This document shows positions 11,331 through 21,160 of a stretch of 21,231 bases of DNA, piece by piece. Each line of letters starts with the position of its first letter. Within the stretch, counting starts at the first letter, position 1. The notes under the pieces were generated by a model that saw only the letters and a list, made by a program, of their open reading frames with translations, was not told the origin of the DNA and did no database searches. Both the position numbers and the translations under genes were made by a program. The DNA comes from Saccoglossus kowalevskii (Eukaryota; Hemichordata; Enteropneusta; Harrimaniidae): the NCBI RefSeq assembly GCF_000003605.2, contig NW_003119140.1:1-21231 (forward strand), read 5' to 3'.

Positions 11331-12843
11331 CTTATCGTGTCATTAGTTATAATATGACATCACAGTGCGCAGTAAGTCAGTGATAGAAAACAATTCAAAG
11401 CTTATCGTGTCATTAGTTATAAAATAACATCACAGTGCGTAGTAAGTCAGTGATAGAAAACAACTCAAAGCTTATCGTGTTATTAGTTATAATATGACAT
11501 CACAGTGCGCAGTAAGTCAGTGATAGAAAACAATTCAAAACTTATCGTGTTATTAGTTATAATATGACATCACAGTGCGCAGTAAGTCAGAGATAGAAAA
11601 CAATTCAAAGCTTATCATAGTGCGCGGTAAGTCAGTGATAGAAAACAATTCAAAGCTTATCGTGTCATTAGTTATAATATGACATCACAGTGCGCAGTAA
11701 GTCAGTGATAGAAAGCAATTCAAAGCTTATCGTGTCATTAGTTATAAAATAACATCACAGTGCGTAGTAAGTCAGTGATAGAAAACAACTCAAAGCTTAT
11801 CGTGTTATTAGTTATAATATGACATCACAGTGCGCAGTAAGTCAGTGATAGAAAACAATTCAAAACTTATCGTGTTATTAGTTATAATATGACATCACAG
11901 TCCGCAGTAAGTCAGAGATAGAAAACAATTCAAAGCTTATCGTGTTATTAGTTATAATATGACATCACAGTGCGCAGTAAGTCAGTGATAGAAAACAATT
12001 CAAAGCTTATCGTGTTATTAGTTATAATATGACATCACAGTGCGCAGTAAGTCAGTGATAGAAAGCAACTCAAAGCTTATCGTGTTATTAGTTATAATAT
12101 GACATCACAGTGCGTAGTAAGTCAGTGATAGAAAGCAATTCAAAGCTTATCGTGTTATTAGTTATAATATGACATCACAGTGCGCAGTAAGTCAGTGATA
12201 GAAAACAATTCAAAGCATATCACAGTGCGTAGTATGTCAGTGATAGAAAACAATTCAAAGCTTATCGTGTTATTAGTTATAATATGACATCACAGTGCGT
12301 AGTATGTCAGTGATAGAAAACAATTCAAAGCTTATCGTGTTATTACTTATAATATGACATCACAGTGCGTAGTAAGTCAGCGATAGAAAACAATTCAAAG
12401 CTTATCGTGTTATTAGTTATAATATGACATCACAGTGTGTAGTAAGTCAGTGATAGAAAACAATTCAAAGCTTATCATAGTGCGCGGTAATTCAGTGATA
12501 GAAAACAATTCAAAGCTTATCGTGTCATTAGTTATAATATGACATCACAGTGCGCAGTAAGTCAGTGATAGAAAACAATTCAAAGCTTATCGTGTCATTA
12601 GTTATAAAATAACATCACAGTGCGTAGTAAGTCAGTGATAGAAAACAATTCAAAGCTTATCGTGTTATTAGTTATAATATGACATCACAGTGCGCAGTAA
12701 GTCAGTGATAGAAAACAATTCAAAACTTATCGTGTTATTAGTTATAATATGACATCACAGTGCCAGTAAGTCAGAGATAGAAAAAAATTCAAAGCTTATC
12801 GTGTTATTAGTTATAATATGACATCACAGTGCGCAGTAAGTCA

Positions 12844-13608
12844 GTGATAGAAAACAATTCAAAGCTTATCGTGTTATTAGTTATAATATGACATCACAGT
12901 GTGCAGTAAGTCAGTGATAGAAAGCAATTCAAAGCTTATTGGGTCATTAGTTATAATATGACTTCACAGTGCGCAGTAAGTCAGTGATAGAAAACAATTC
13001 AAAGCTTATCGTGTCATTAGTTATAATATGACATCACAGTGCGCAGTAAGTCAGTGATTGAAAACAATTCAAAGCTTATCGTGTCATTAGTTATAATATG
13101 ACATAACAGTGCGTAGTAAGTCAGTGATAGAAAACAATTCAAAGCTTATCGTGCTTTTTGTTATAATATGACATCATAGTGCGCAGTAAGTCAGTGATAG
13201 AAAACAATTCAAAGCTTATCGTGTCATAAGTTATAATATGACATCACAGTGCGTAGTAAGTCAGTGATAGAAAACAATTCAAAGCTTATCGTGTCATTAG
13301 TTATAAAATAACATCACAGTGCGTAGTAAGTCAGCGATAGAAAACAATTCAAAGCTTATCGTGTTATTAGTTATAATATGACATCACAGTGCGTAGTAAG
13401 TCAGCGATAGAAAACAATTCAAAGCTTATCGTGTTATTAGTTATAATATGACATCACAGTGTGTAGTAAGTCAGTGATAGAAAACAATTCAAAGCTTATC
13501 ATAGTGCGCGGTAATTCAGTGATAGAAAACAATTCAAATCTTATCGTGTCATTAGTTATAATATGACATCACAGTGCGCAGTAAGTCAGTGATAGAAAAC
13601 AATTCAAA
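12844..13608. repeat. Block duplication D5, right copy (partner 7665-8429)
   Basis: Second copy of the 765-bp block. On its left it abuts sequence resembling 4030-4220 (shared GTGCCAG deletion and AAAAAAATTC at 4081 and 12757). On its right it runs into block D3 at 13540. It is therefore a junction of at least three copied tracts. Confidence 0.87.
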
Positions 13609-14758
13609 GCTTATCGTGTCATTAGTTATAAAATAACATCACAGTGCGTAGTAAGTCAGTGATAGAAAACAACTCAAAGCTTATCGTGTTATTAGTTATA
13701 ATATGACATCACAGTGCGCAGTATGTCAGTGATAGAAAACAATTCAAAACTTATCGTGTTATTAGTTATAATATGACATCACAGTGCGCAGTAAGTCAGA
13801 GATAGAAAACAATTCAAAGCTTATCGTGTTATTAGTTATAATATGACATCACAGTGCGCAGTAAGTCAGTGATAGAAAACAATTCAAAGCTTATCGTGTT
13901 ATTAGTTATAATATGACATCACAGTGCGCAGTAAGTCAGTGATAGAAAGCAACTCAAAGCTTATCGTGTTATTAGTTATAATATGACATCACAGTGCGTA
14001 GTAAGTCAGTGATAGAAAGCAATTCAAAGCTTATCGTGTTATTAGTTATAATATGACATCAGTGCACAGTAAGTCGGTGATAGAAAACAATTCAAAGCTT
14101 ATCATAGTGCGCGGTAAGTCAGTGATAGAAAACAATTCAAAGTTTATCGTGTTATTAGTTATAATATGACATCACAGTGCGCAGTAAGTCAGAGATAGAA
14201 AACAATTCAAAGCATATCATAGTGCGTAGTAAGTCAGTGATAGAAAACAATTCAAAGCTTATCGTGTTATTAGTTATAATATGACATCACAGTGCGCAGT
14301 AAGTCGGTGATAGAAAACAATTCAAAGCTTATCATAGTGCGCGGTAAGTCAGTGATAGGAAACAATTCAAAGCTTATCGTGTTATTAGTTATAATATGAC
14401 ATCACAGTGCCCAGTAATTCAGTTATAGAAAAGTTTTCAAAACTTATCGTGTTATTAGTTATAAGTTGACATCACAGAGCGTGGTAAGTCAGTGATAGAA
14501 AACAATTCAAAGCTTATCGTGTTATTAGTTATAATATGACATCACAGTGCGCAGTAAGTCGGTGATAGAAAACAATTCAAAGCTTATCATAGTGCGCGGT
14601 AAGTCAGTGATAGGAAACAATTCAAAGCTTATCGTGTTATTAGTTATAATATGACATCACAGTGTCCAGTAATTCAGTTATAGAAAAGTTTTCAAAACTT
14701 ATCGTGTTATTAGTTATAATATGACATCACAGTGCGTGGTAAGTCAGTGATAGAAAAC
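13540..14758. repeat. Block duplication D3, right copy (partner 4741-6029)
   Basis: This copy lacks one monomer relative to 4741-6029. It ends at 14758, where GAAAACAATTC replaces the GAAAACTATTC of 6023-6033. It carries private changes such as CAACTC near 13671 and GTATGTCAG near 13721. These differences sit in its type B part, which suggests that homogenisation differs along the block. Confidence 0.84.
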
Positions 14759-15150
14759 AATTCAAAGCTTATCGTGTTATTAGTTATAATATGACATCAT
14801 TGTGCGCAGTAAGTCAGTGATAGAAAACAATTCGAAGCTTATCGTGTTATTAGTTATAATATGACATCATATTGCGCAGTAAGTCAGCGATAGAAATCAA
14901 TTCAAAGCTTATCGTGTTATTAGTTATAATATGACATCAGAGTGCGTAGTAAGTCAGTGATAGAAAACAATTCAAAGTTTATCGTGTTATTAGTTATAAT
15001 ATGACATCACAGTGCGCAGTAAGTCAGAGATAGAAAACAATTCAAAGCTTATCGTGTTATTAGTTATAATATGACTTCACAGTGCGCAGTAAGTCAGTGA
15101 TAGAAAACAATTCAAAGCTTATCGTGTTATTAGTTATAATATGACATCAC

Positions 15151-15986
15151 AGTGCGCAGTAAGTCGGTGATAGAAAACAATTCAAAGCTTATCATAGTGC
15201 GCGGTAAGTCAGTGATAGGAAACAATTCAAAGCTTATCGTGTTATTAGTTATAATATGACATCACAGTGCCCAGTAATTCAGTTATAGAAAAGTTTCAAA
15301 ACTTATCGTGTTATTAGTTATAATATGAAATCACAGTGCGTGGTAAGTCAGTGATAGAAAACAATTCAAAGCTTATCGTGTTATTAGTTATAACATGACA
15401 TCACAGTGCGCAGTAAGTCGGTGATAGAAAACAATTCAAAGCTTATCATAGTGCGCGGTAAGTCAGTGATAGGAAACAAGTCAAAGCTTATCGTGTTATT
15501 AGTTATAATATGACATCACAGTGTCCAGTAATTCAGTTATAGAAAAGTTTTCAAAACTTATCGTGTTATTAGTTATAATATGACATCACAGTGCGTGGTA
15601 AGTCAGTGATAGAAAACAATTCAAAGCCTATCGTGTTATTAGTTATAATATGACATCATAGTGCGCAGTAAGTCAGTGATAGAAAACAATTCGAAGCTTA
15701 TCGTGTTATTAGTTATATTATGACATCATATTGCGCAGTAAGTCAGCGATTGAAAACAATTCAAAGCTTATCGTTTTATTGGTTATAATATGACATCACA
15801 GTGCGCAGAAAGTCAGTGATTGAAAACAATTCAAAGCTTATCGTGTTATTAGTTATAATATGACATCACAGTGCGTAGTAAGTCAGTGATAGAAAACTAT
15901 TCAAAACTTATTGTGTTATTAGTTATAATATGACATCACAGTGCGTAGTATGTCAGTGATAGAAAACAATTCAAAGCTTATCGTGT
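15151..15986. repeat. Block copy of 1506-2341 inside domain A3
   Basis: About 836 bp match 1506-2341 at offset 13645, with one difference found (TATAG here against TATAT at 1896). The match with the left D1 copy runs from 749-1537 to 15253-16041 at offset 14504. The D1-left base (G) and the following GTTATTAG context mean the A3 copy follows the 749-1537 version rather than 1608-2341. The match stops where the frayed stretch begins. Confidence 0.84.
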
Positions 15987-16040
15987 TATTAGTTATAATA
16001 TGACATCATAGTGCGCAGTAAGTCGGTGATAGAAAACAAT

Positions 16041-16141
16041 TCAAGCTTATCATAGTGCGCGGTAAGTCAGTGATAGAAACAATTCAAAGCTTATCGTGTA
16101 TTAGTATATATGACATCACAGTGTCCAGTAATCAGTTATAT
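16041..16141. other. Frayed stretch with clustered one-base deletions at a break in repeat order
   Basis: Six single-base losses fall within about 100 bp: TTCAAGC for TTCAAAGC, GATAGAAAC for GATAGAAAAC, GTGTATTAG for GTGTTATTAG, two in AGTATATATG for AGTTATAATATG, and AGTAATCAG for AGTAATTCAG. The monomers are therefore 69, 44 and 66 bp. At the same place the order jumps from the start of the 0.86-kb A unit into its later part, skipping about 0.25 kb. Such density occurs nowhere else inside the window. It may be a poorly polished assembly join or a real recombination scar. Confidence 0.75.
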
Positions 16142-16892
16142 AAAAGTTTTCAAAACTTATCGTGTTATTAGTTATAATATGACATCACAGTGCGTGGTAA
16201 GTCAGTGATAGAAAACAATTCAAAGCCTATCGTGTTATTAGTTATAATATGACATCATAGTGCGCAGTAAGTCAGTGATAGAAAACAATTCGAAGCTTAT
16301 CGTGTTATTAGTTATATTATGACATCATATTGCGCAGTAAGTCAGCGATTGAAAACAATTCAAAGCTTATCGTTTTATTGGTTATAATATGACATCACAG
16401 TGCGCAGAAAGTCAGTGATTGAAAACAATTCAAAGCTTATCGTGTTATTAGTTATAATATGACATCACAGTGCGTAGTAAGTCAGTGATAGAAAACTATT
16501 CAAAACTTATTGTGTTATTAGTTATAATATGACATCACAGTGCGTAGTATGTCAGTGATAGAAAACAATTCAAAGCTTATCGTGTCATTAGTTATAAAAT
16601 AACATCACAGTGCGTAGTAAGTCAGTGATAGAAAACAAGTCAAAGCTTATCGTGTTATTAGTTATAATATGACATCACAGTGCGCAGTAAGTCAGTGATA
16701 GAAAACAATTCAAAACTTATCGTGTTATTAGTTATAATATGACATCACAGTGCGCAGTAAGTCAGTGATAGAAAACAATTCAAAGCTTATCATAGTGCGC
16801 GGTAATTCAGTGATAGAAAACAATTCAAAGCTTATCGTGTCATTAGTTATAATATGACATCACAGTGCGCAGTAAGTCAGTGATAGAAAACA
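16141..16892. repeat. Block copy of 1897-2648
   Basis: The sequence resumes a clean match to domain A1/B1 at offset 14244, beginning within TATATAAAAG and including AGCCTATCG, CATATTGCG, TTTTATTGG, the A/B exit at 16585 and the short unit at 16786. It ends near 16893, where CAATCAAAG has lost one T compared with CAATTCAAAG and the repeat order changes. Confidence 0.83.
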
Positions 16893-17294
16893 ATCAAAGC
16901 TTATCGTTTTATTAGTTATAATATGACATCACAGTGCGTAGTGAGTCAGCGATAGAAAACAATTCAAAGCTTATCGTGTTATTAGTTATAATATGACATC
17001 ACAGTGTGTAGTAAGTCAGTGATAGAAAACAATTCAAAGCTTATCATAGTGCGCGGTAATTCAGTGATAGAAAACAATTCAAAGCTTATCGTGTCATTAG
17101 TTATAATATGACATCACAGTGCGTAGTAAGTCTGTGATAGAAAACAATTCAAAGCTTATCGTGTTATTAGTTATAATATGACATCACAGTGTGTAGTAAG
17201 TCAGTGATAGAAAACAATTCAAAGCTTATCGTGTCATTAGTTATAAAATAACATCACAGTGCGTAGTAAGTCAGTGATAGAAAACAACTCAAAA

Positions 17295-17574
17295 CTTATC
17301 GTGTTATTAGTTATAATATGACATCACAGTGCGCAGTAAGTCAGTGATAGAAAACAATTCAAAACTTATCGTGTTATTAGTTATAATATGACATCACAGT
17401 GCGCAGTAAGTCAGTGATAGAAAACAATTCAAAACTTATCGTGTTATTAGTTATAATATGACATCACAGTGCGCAGTAAGTCAGTGATAGAAAACAACTC
17501 AAAACTTATCGTGTTATTAGTTATAATATGACATCACAGTGCGCAGTAAGTCAGTGATAGAAAACAATTCAAAA
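17295..17574. repeat. Local run of four near-identical TCAAAAC monomers
   Basis: Monomers starting at 17295, 17365, 17435 and 17505 are identical except that the third has CAACTC instead of CAATTC; each ends TCAAAAC, which destroys the HindIII site at the junction. Elsewhere TCAAAAC units are single, flanked by TCAAAGC units. This is a local expansion of one monomer type and predicts a HindIII fragment of several monomers here. Confidence 0.85.
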
Positions 17575-17749
17575 CTTATCGTGTTATTAGTTATAATATG
17601 ACATCACAGTGCGTAGTAAGTCAGTGATAGAAAACAATTCAAAGCTTATCGTGTTATTACTTATAATATGACATCACAGTGCGTAGTAAGTCAGCGATAG
17701 AAAACAATTCAAAGCTTATCGTGTTATTAGTTATAATATGACATCACAG

Positions 17750-17860
17750 TGCGTGGTAAGTCAGTGATAGAAAACAATTCAAAGCTTATCGTGTTATTAG
17801 TTATAACATGACATCACAGTGCGCAGTAAGTCGGTGATAGAAAACAATTCAAAGCTTATC
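17750..17860. repeat. Small type A-like island inside type B domain 3
   Basis: A GCGTGG monomer is followed by one with TTATAACATGAC and GTCGGTGATAG. This pair is characteristic of type A units (compare about 1692-1796, offset 16058). In type A the next unit is a 45-bp short monomer; here it is a full GTGTCATTAG unit. There is no CAGTAATTCAGTTAT monomer beside it, so the island is about two monomers long. Confidence 0.65.
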
Positions 17861-17973
17861 GTGTCATTAGTTATAATATGACATCACAGTGCGTAGTAAG
17901 TCAGTGATAGAAAACAATTCAAAGCTTATCGTGTCATTAGTTATAAAATAACATCACAGTGCGTAGTAAGTCA

Positions 17974-18296
17974 GTGATAGAAAACAATTCAAAGCTTATC
18001 GTGTTATTAGTTATAATATGACATCACAGTGTGCAGTAAGTCAGTGATAGAAAGCAATTCAAAGCTTATTGGGTCATTAGTTATAATATGACTTCACAGT
18101 GCGCAGTAAGTCAGTGATAGAAAACAATTCAAAGCTTATCGTGTCATTAGTTATAATATGACATAACAGTGCGTAGTAAGTCAGTGATAGAAAACAATTC
18201 AAAGCTTATCGTGCTTTTTGTTATAATATGACATCATAGTGCGCAGTAAGTCAGTGATAGAAAACAATTCAAAGCTTATCGTGTCATAAGTTATAA
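17974..18296. repeat. Block copy of 10215-10537 (GTGCTTTTTG run)
   Basis: These 323 bases match 10215-10537 at offset 7759, including CTTATTGGGTC, TGACTTCACAG, GACATAACAG and GTGCTTTTTG. The match breaks within a monomer: GTGTCATAAG is followed by TTATAAAATAAC here, but by TTATAATATGAC in the other copies. That is what deletion of exactly one monomer between two homologous positions would produce. Confidence 0.84.
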
Positions 18297-21160
18297 AATA
18301 ACATCACAGTGCGTAGTAAGTCAGCGATATAAAACAATTCAAAGCTTATCGTGTTATTAGTTATAATATGACATCACAGTGCGTAGTAAGTCAGCGATAG
18401 AAAACAATTCAAAGCTTATCGTGTTATCAGTTATAATATGACATCACAGTGCGTAGTAAGTCAGTGATAGAAAACAATTCAAAGCTTATCGTGTTATTAG
18501 TTATAAAATAACATCACAGTGCGTAGTAAGTCAGCGATAGAAAACAATTCAAAGCTTATCGTGTTATTAGTTATAATATGACATCACAGTGCGTAGTAAG
18601 TCAGCGATAGAAAACAATTCAAAGCTTATCGTGTTATTAGTTATAATATGACATCACAGTGTGTAGTAAGTCAGTGATAGAAAACAATTCAAAGCTTATC
18701 ATAGTGCGCGGTTATTCAGTGATAGAAAACAATTCAAATCTTATCGTGTCATTAGTTATAATATGACATCACAGTGCGCAGTAAGTCAGTGATAGAAAAC
18801 AATTCAAAGCTTATCGTGTCATTAGTTATAAAATAACATCACAGTGCGTAGTAAGTCAGTGATAGAAAACAACTCAAAGCTTATCGTGTTATTAGTTATA
18901 ATATGACATCACAGTGCGCAGTAAGTCAGTGATAGAAAACAATTCAAAACTTATCGTGTTATTAGTTATAATATGACATCACAGTGCGCAGTAAGTCAGA
19001 GATAGAAAACAATTCAAAGCTTATCGTGTTATTAGTTATAATATGACATCACAGTGCGCAGTAAGTCAGTGATAGAAAACAATTCAAAGCTTATCGTGTT
19101 ATTAGTTATAATATGACATCACAGTGCGCAGTAAGTCAGTGATAGAAAGCAACTCAAAGCTTATCGTGTTATTAGTTATAATATGACATCACAGTGCGTA
19201 GTAAGTCAGTGATAGAAAGCAATTCAAAGCTTATCGTGTTATTAGTTATAATATGACATCACAGTGCGCAGTAAGTCAGAGATAGAAAACAATTCAAAGC
19301 ATAACATAGTGCGTAGTAAGTCAGTGATAGAAAACAATTCAAAGCTTATCGTGTTATTAGTTATAATATGACATCACAGTGCGTGGTAAGTCAGTGATAG
19401 GAAAACAATTCAAAGCTTATCGTTTTATTAGTTATAATATGACATCACAGTGCGTAGTGAGTCAGCGATAGAAAACAATTCAAAGCTTATCGTGTTATTA
19501 GTTATAATATGACATCACAGTGTGTAGTAAGTCAGTGATAGAAAACAATTCAAAGCTTATCGTGTTATTAGTTATAATATGACATCACAGTGCGTAGTAT
19601 GTCAGTGATAGAAAGCAATTCAAAGCTTATCGTGTTATTAGTTATAATATGACATCACAGTGCGTAGTATGTCAGTGATAGAAAACAATTCAAAGCTTAT
19701 CGTGTTATTAGTTATAATATGACATCACAGTGCGTAGTATGTCAGTGATAGAAAACAATTCAAAGCTTATCGTGTTATTACTTATAATATGACATCACAG
19801 TGCGTAGTAAGTCAGCGATAGAAAACAATTCAAAGCTTATCGTGTTATTAGTTATAATATGACATCACAGTGTGTAGTAAGTCAGTGATAGAAAACAATT
19901 CAAAGCTTATCATAGTGCGCGGTAATTCAGTGATAGAAAACAATTCAAAGCTTATCGTGTCATTAGTTATAATATGACATCACAGTGCGTTGTAAGTCTG
20001 TGATAGAAAACAATTCAAAGCTTATCGTGTTATTAGTTATAATATGACATCACAGTGCGCAGTAAGTCAGTGATAGAAAACAATTCAAAGCTTATCGTGT
20101 CATTAGTTATAAAATAACATCACAGTGCGTAGTAAGTCAGTGATAGAAAACAACTCAAAGCTTATCGTGTTATTAGTTATAATATGACATCACAGTGCGC
20201 AGTAAGTCAGTGATAGAAAACAATTCAAAACTTATCGTGTTATTAGTTATAATATGACATCACAGTGCGTAGTAAGTCAGTGATAGAAAACAATTCAAAG
20301 CTTATCGTGTCATTAGTTATAATATGACATCACAGTGCGTAGTAAGTCAGTGATAGAAAACAATTCAAAGCTGATCGTGTTATTAGTTATAATATGACAT
20401 CACATTGTGCAGTTAGTCAGTGATAGAAAACAATTCAAAGCTTATCGTGTCATTAGTTATAAAATAAAATCACAGTGCGTAGTAAGTCAGTGATAGAAAA
20501 CAATTCAAAGCTTATCGTGTTATTACTTATAATATGACATCACAGTGCGTAATAAGTCAGCGATAGAAAACAATTCAAAGCTTATCGTGTTATTAGTTAT
20601 AATATGACATCACAGTGCGCAGTAAGTCAGTGATAGAAAACAATTCAAAGCTTATCGTGTCATTAGTTATAATATGACATCACAGTGCGTAGTAAGTCAG
20701 TGATAGAAAACAATTCAAAGCTTATCGTGTCATTAGTTATAAAATAACATCACAGTGCGTAGTAAGTCAGTGATAGAAAACAATTCAAAGCTTATCGTGT
20801 TATTAGTTATAATATGACATCACAGTGCGTAGTAAGTCAGCGATAGAAAACAATTCAAAGCTTATCGTGTTATTAGTTATAATATGACATCACAGTGTGT
20901 AGTAAGTCAGTGATAGAAAACAATTCAAAGCTTATCATAGTGCGCGGTAAGTCAGTGATAGAAAACAATTCAAAGCTTATCGTGTCATTAGTTATAATAT
21001 GACATCACAGTGCGCAGTAAGTCAGTGATAGAAAACAATTCAAAGCTTATCGTGTCATTAGTTATAAAATAACATCACAGTGCGTAGTAAGTCAGTGATA
21101 GAAAACAATTCAAAGCTTATCGTGTTATTAGTTATAATATGACATCACAGTGCGCAGTAA

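Larger units (their letters stand above)
3077..14097. repeat. 68-bp monomers with GACATCAGTGCACAG, 8 copies
   Basis: These units lack two bases in the CATCACAGTG segment (one CA step) and carry G to A at the second CpG, giving GTGCACAG, always with GTCGGTGATAG. Starts are 3077, 4329, 5301, 7318, 8711, 8895, 9868 and 14030; the one at 4329 is 67 bp because an A is also missing just before the next unit. Seven of the eight are followed directly by a 45-bp short monomer; the exception is 8711, followed by a 71-bp unit (8779-8849) with GTGCACAG but an intact CATCACAG and an extra A. All lie in type B domains or at their edges. Confidence 0.88.
6978..14257. repeat. Type B satellite domain 2
   Basis: This is the longest stretch without a CAGTAATTCAGTTAT monomer. 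It carries many copies of the type B run, plus a second motif run marked by CTTATTGGGTC, TGACTTCACAG, GACATAACAG and GTGCTTTTTG. The GTGCTTTTTG monomer occurs near 7972, 10452 and 13151 here and once more near 18211. Two internal block duplications are described separately (7108-8271 with 9658-10751, and 7665-8429 with 12844-13608). Confidence 0.75.
14258..16585. repeat. Type A satellite domain 3
   Basis: Type A marker monomers lie near 14410, 14664, 15270, 15523 and 16123. The left part repeats domain A2 (14258-14758 with 5529-6029), then 15151-15986 repeats 1506-2341 of domain A1. After 15986 the sequence re-enters the start of the roughly 0.86-kb A unit, but that second unit is shortened to about 0.6 kb and contains the frayed stretch 16041-16141. 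The exit at 16585 into a TCATTAG monomer matches domains A1 and A2. Confidence 0.78.
79..20975. repeat. 45-bp short monomers with a 25-bp internal deletion, 45 copies scattered
   Basis: Each short unit lacks consensus bases 7-31 and joins CTTATC directly to ACAGTG or ATAGTG. The deleted segment is bounded by ATC on both sides (4-6 and 29-31), so slippage or microhomology-mediated deletion would produce it. Starts: 79, 334, 938, 1543, 1797, 2542, 3145, 3260, 3795, 4396, 4511, 4696, 5369, 5484, 5599, 5854, 6179, 6433, 7386, 7501, 8316, 8850, 8963, 9078, 9333, 9936, 10051, 10866, 11611, 12216, 12471, 13495, 14098, 14213, 14328, 14583, 15188, 15442, 16046 (44 bp), 16786, 17040, 18695, 19300, 19906 and 20931. 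Main classes are GCGCGGTAAGTC with TAGGAAAC (type A domains), GCGCGGTAATTC (type B domains) and CATATCATAG with GCGTAG (often next to AGAGATAG units). Confidence 0.93.
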
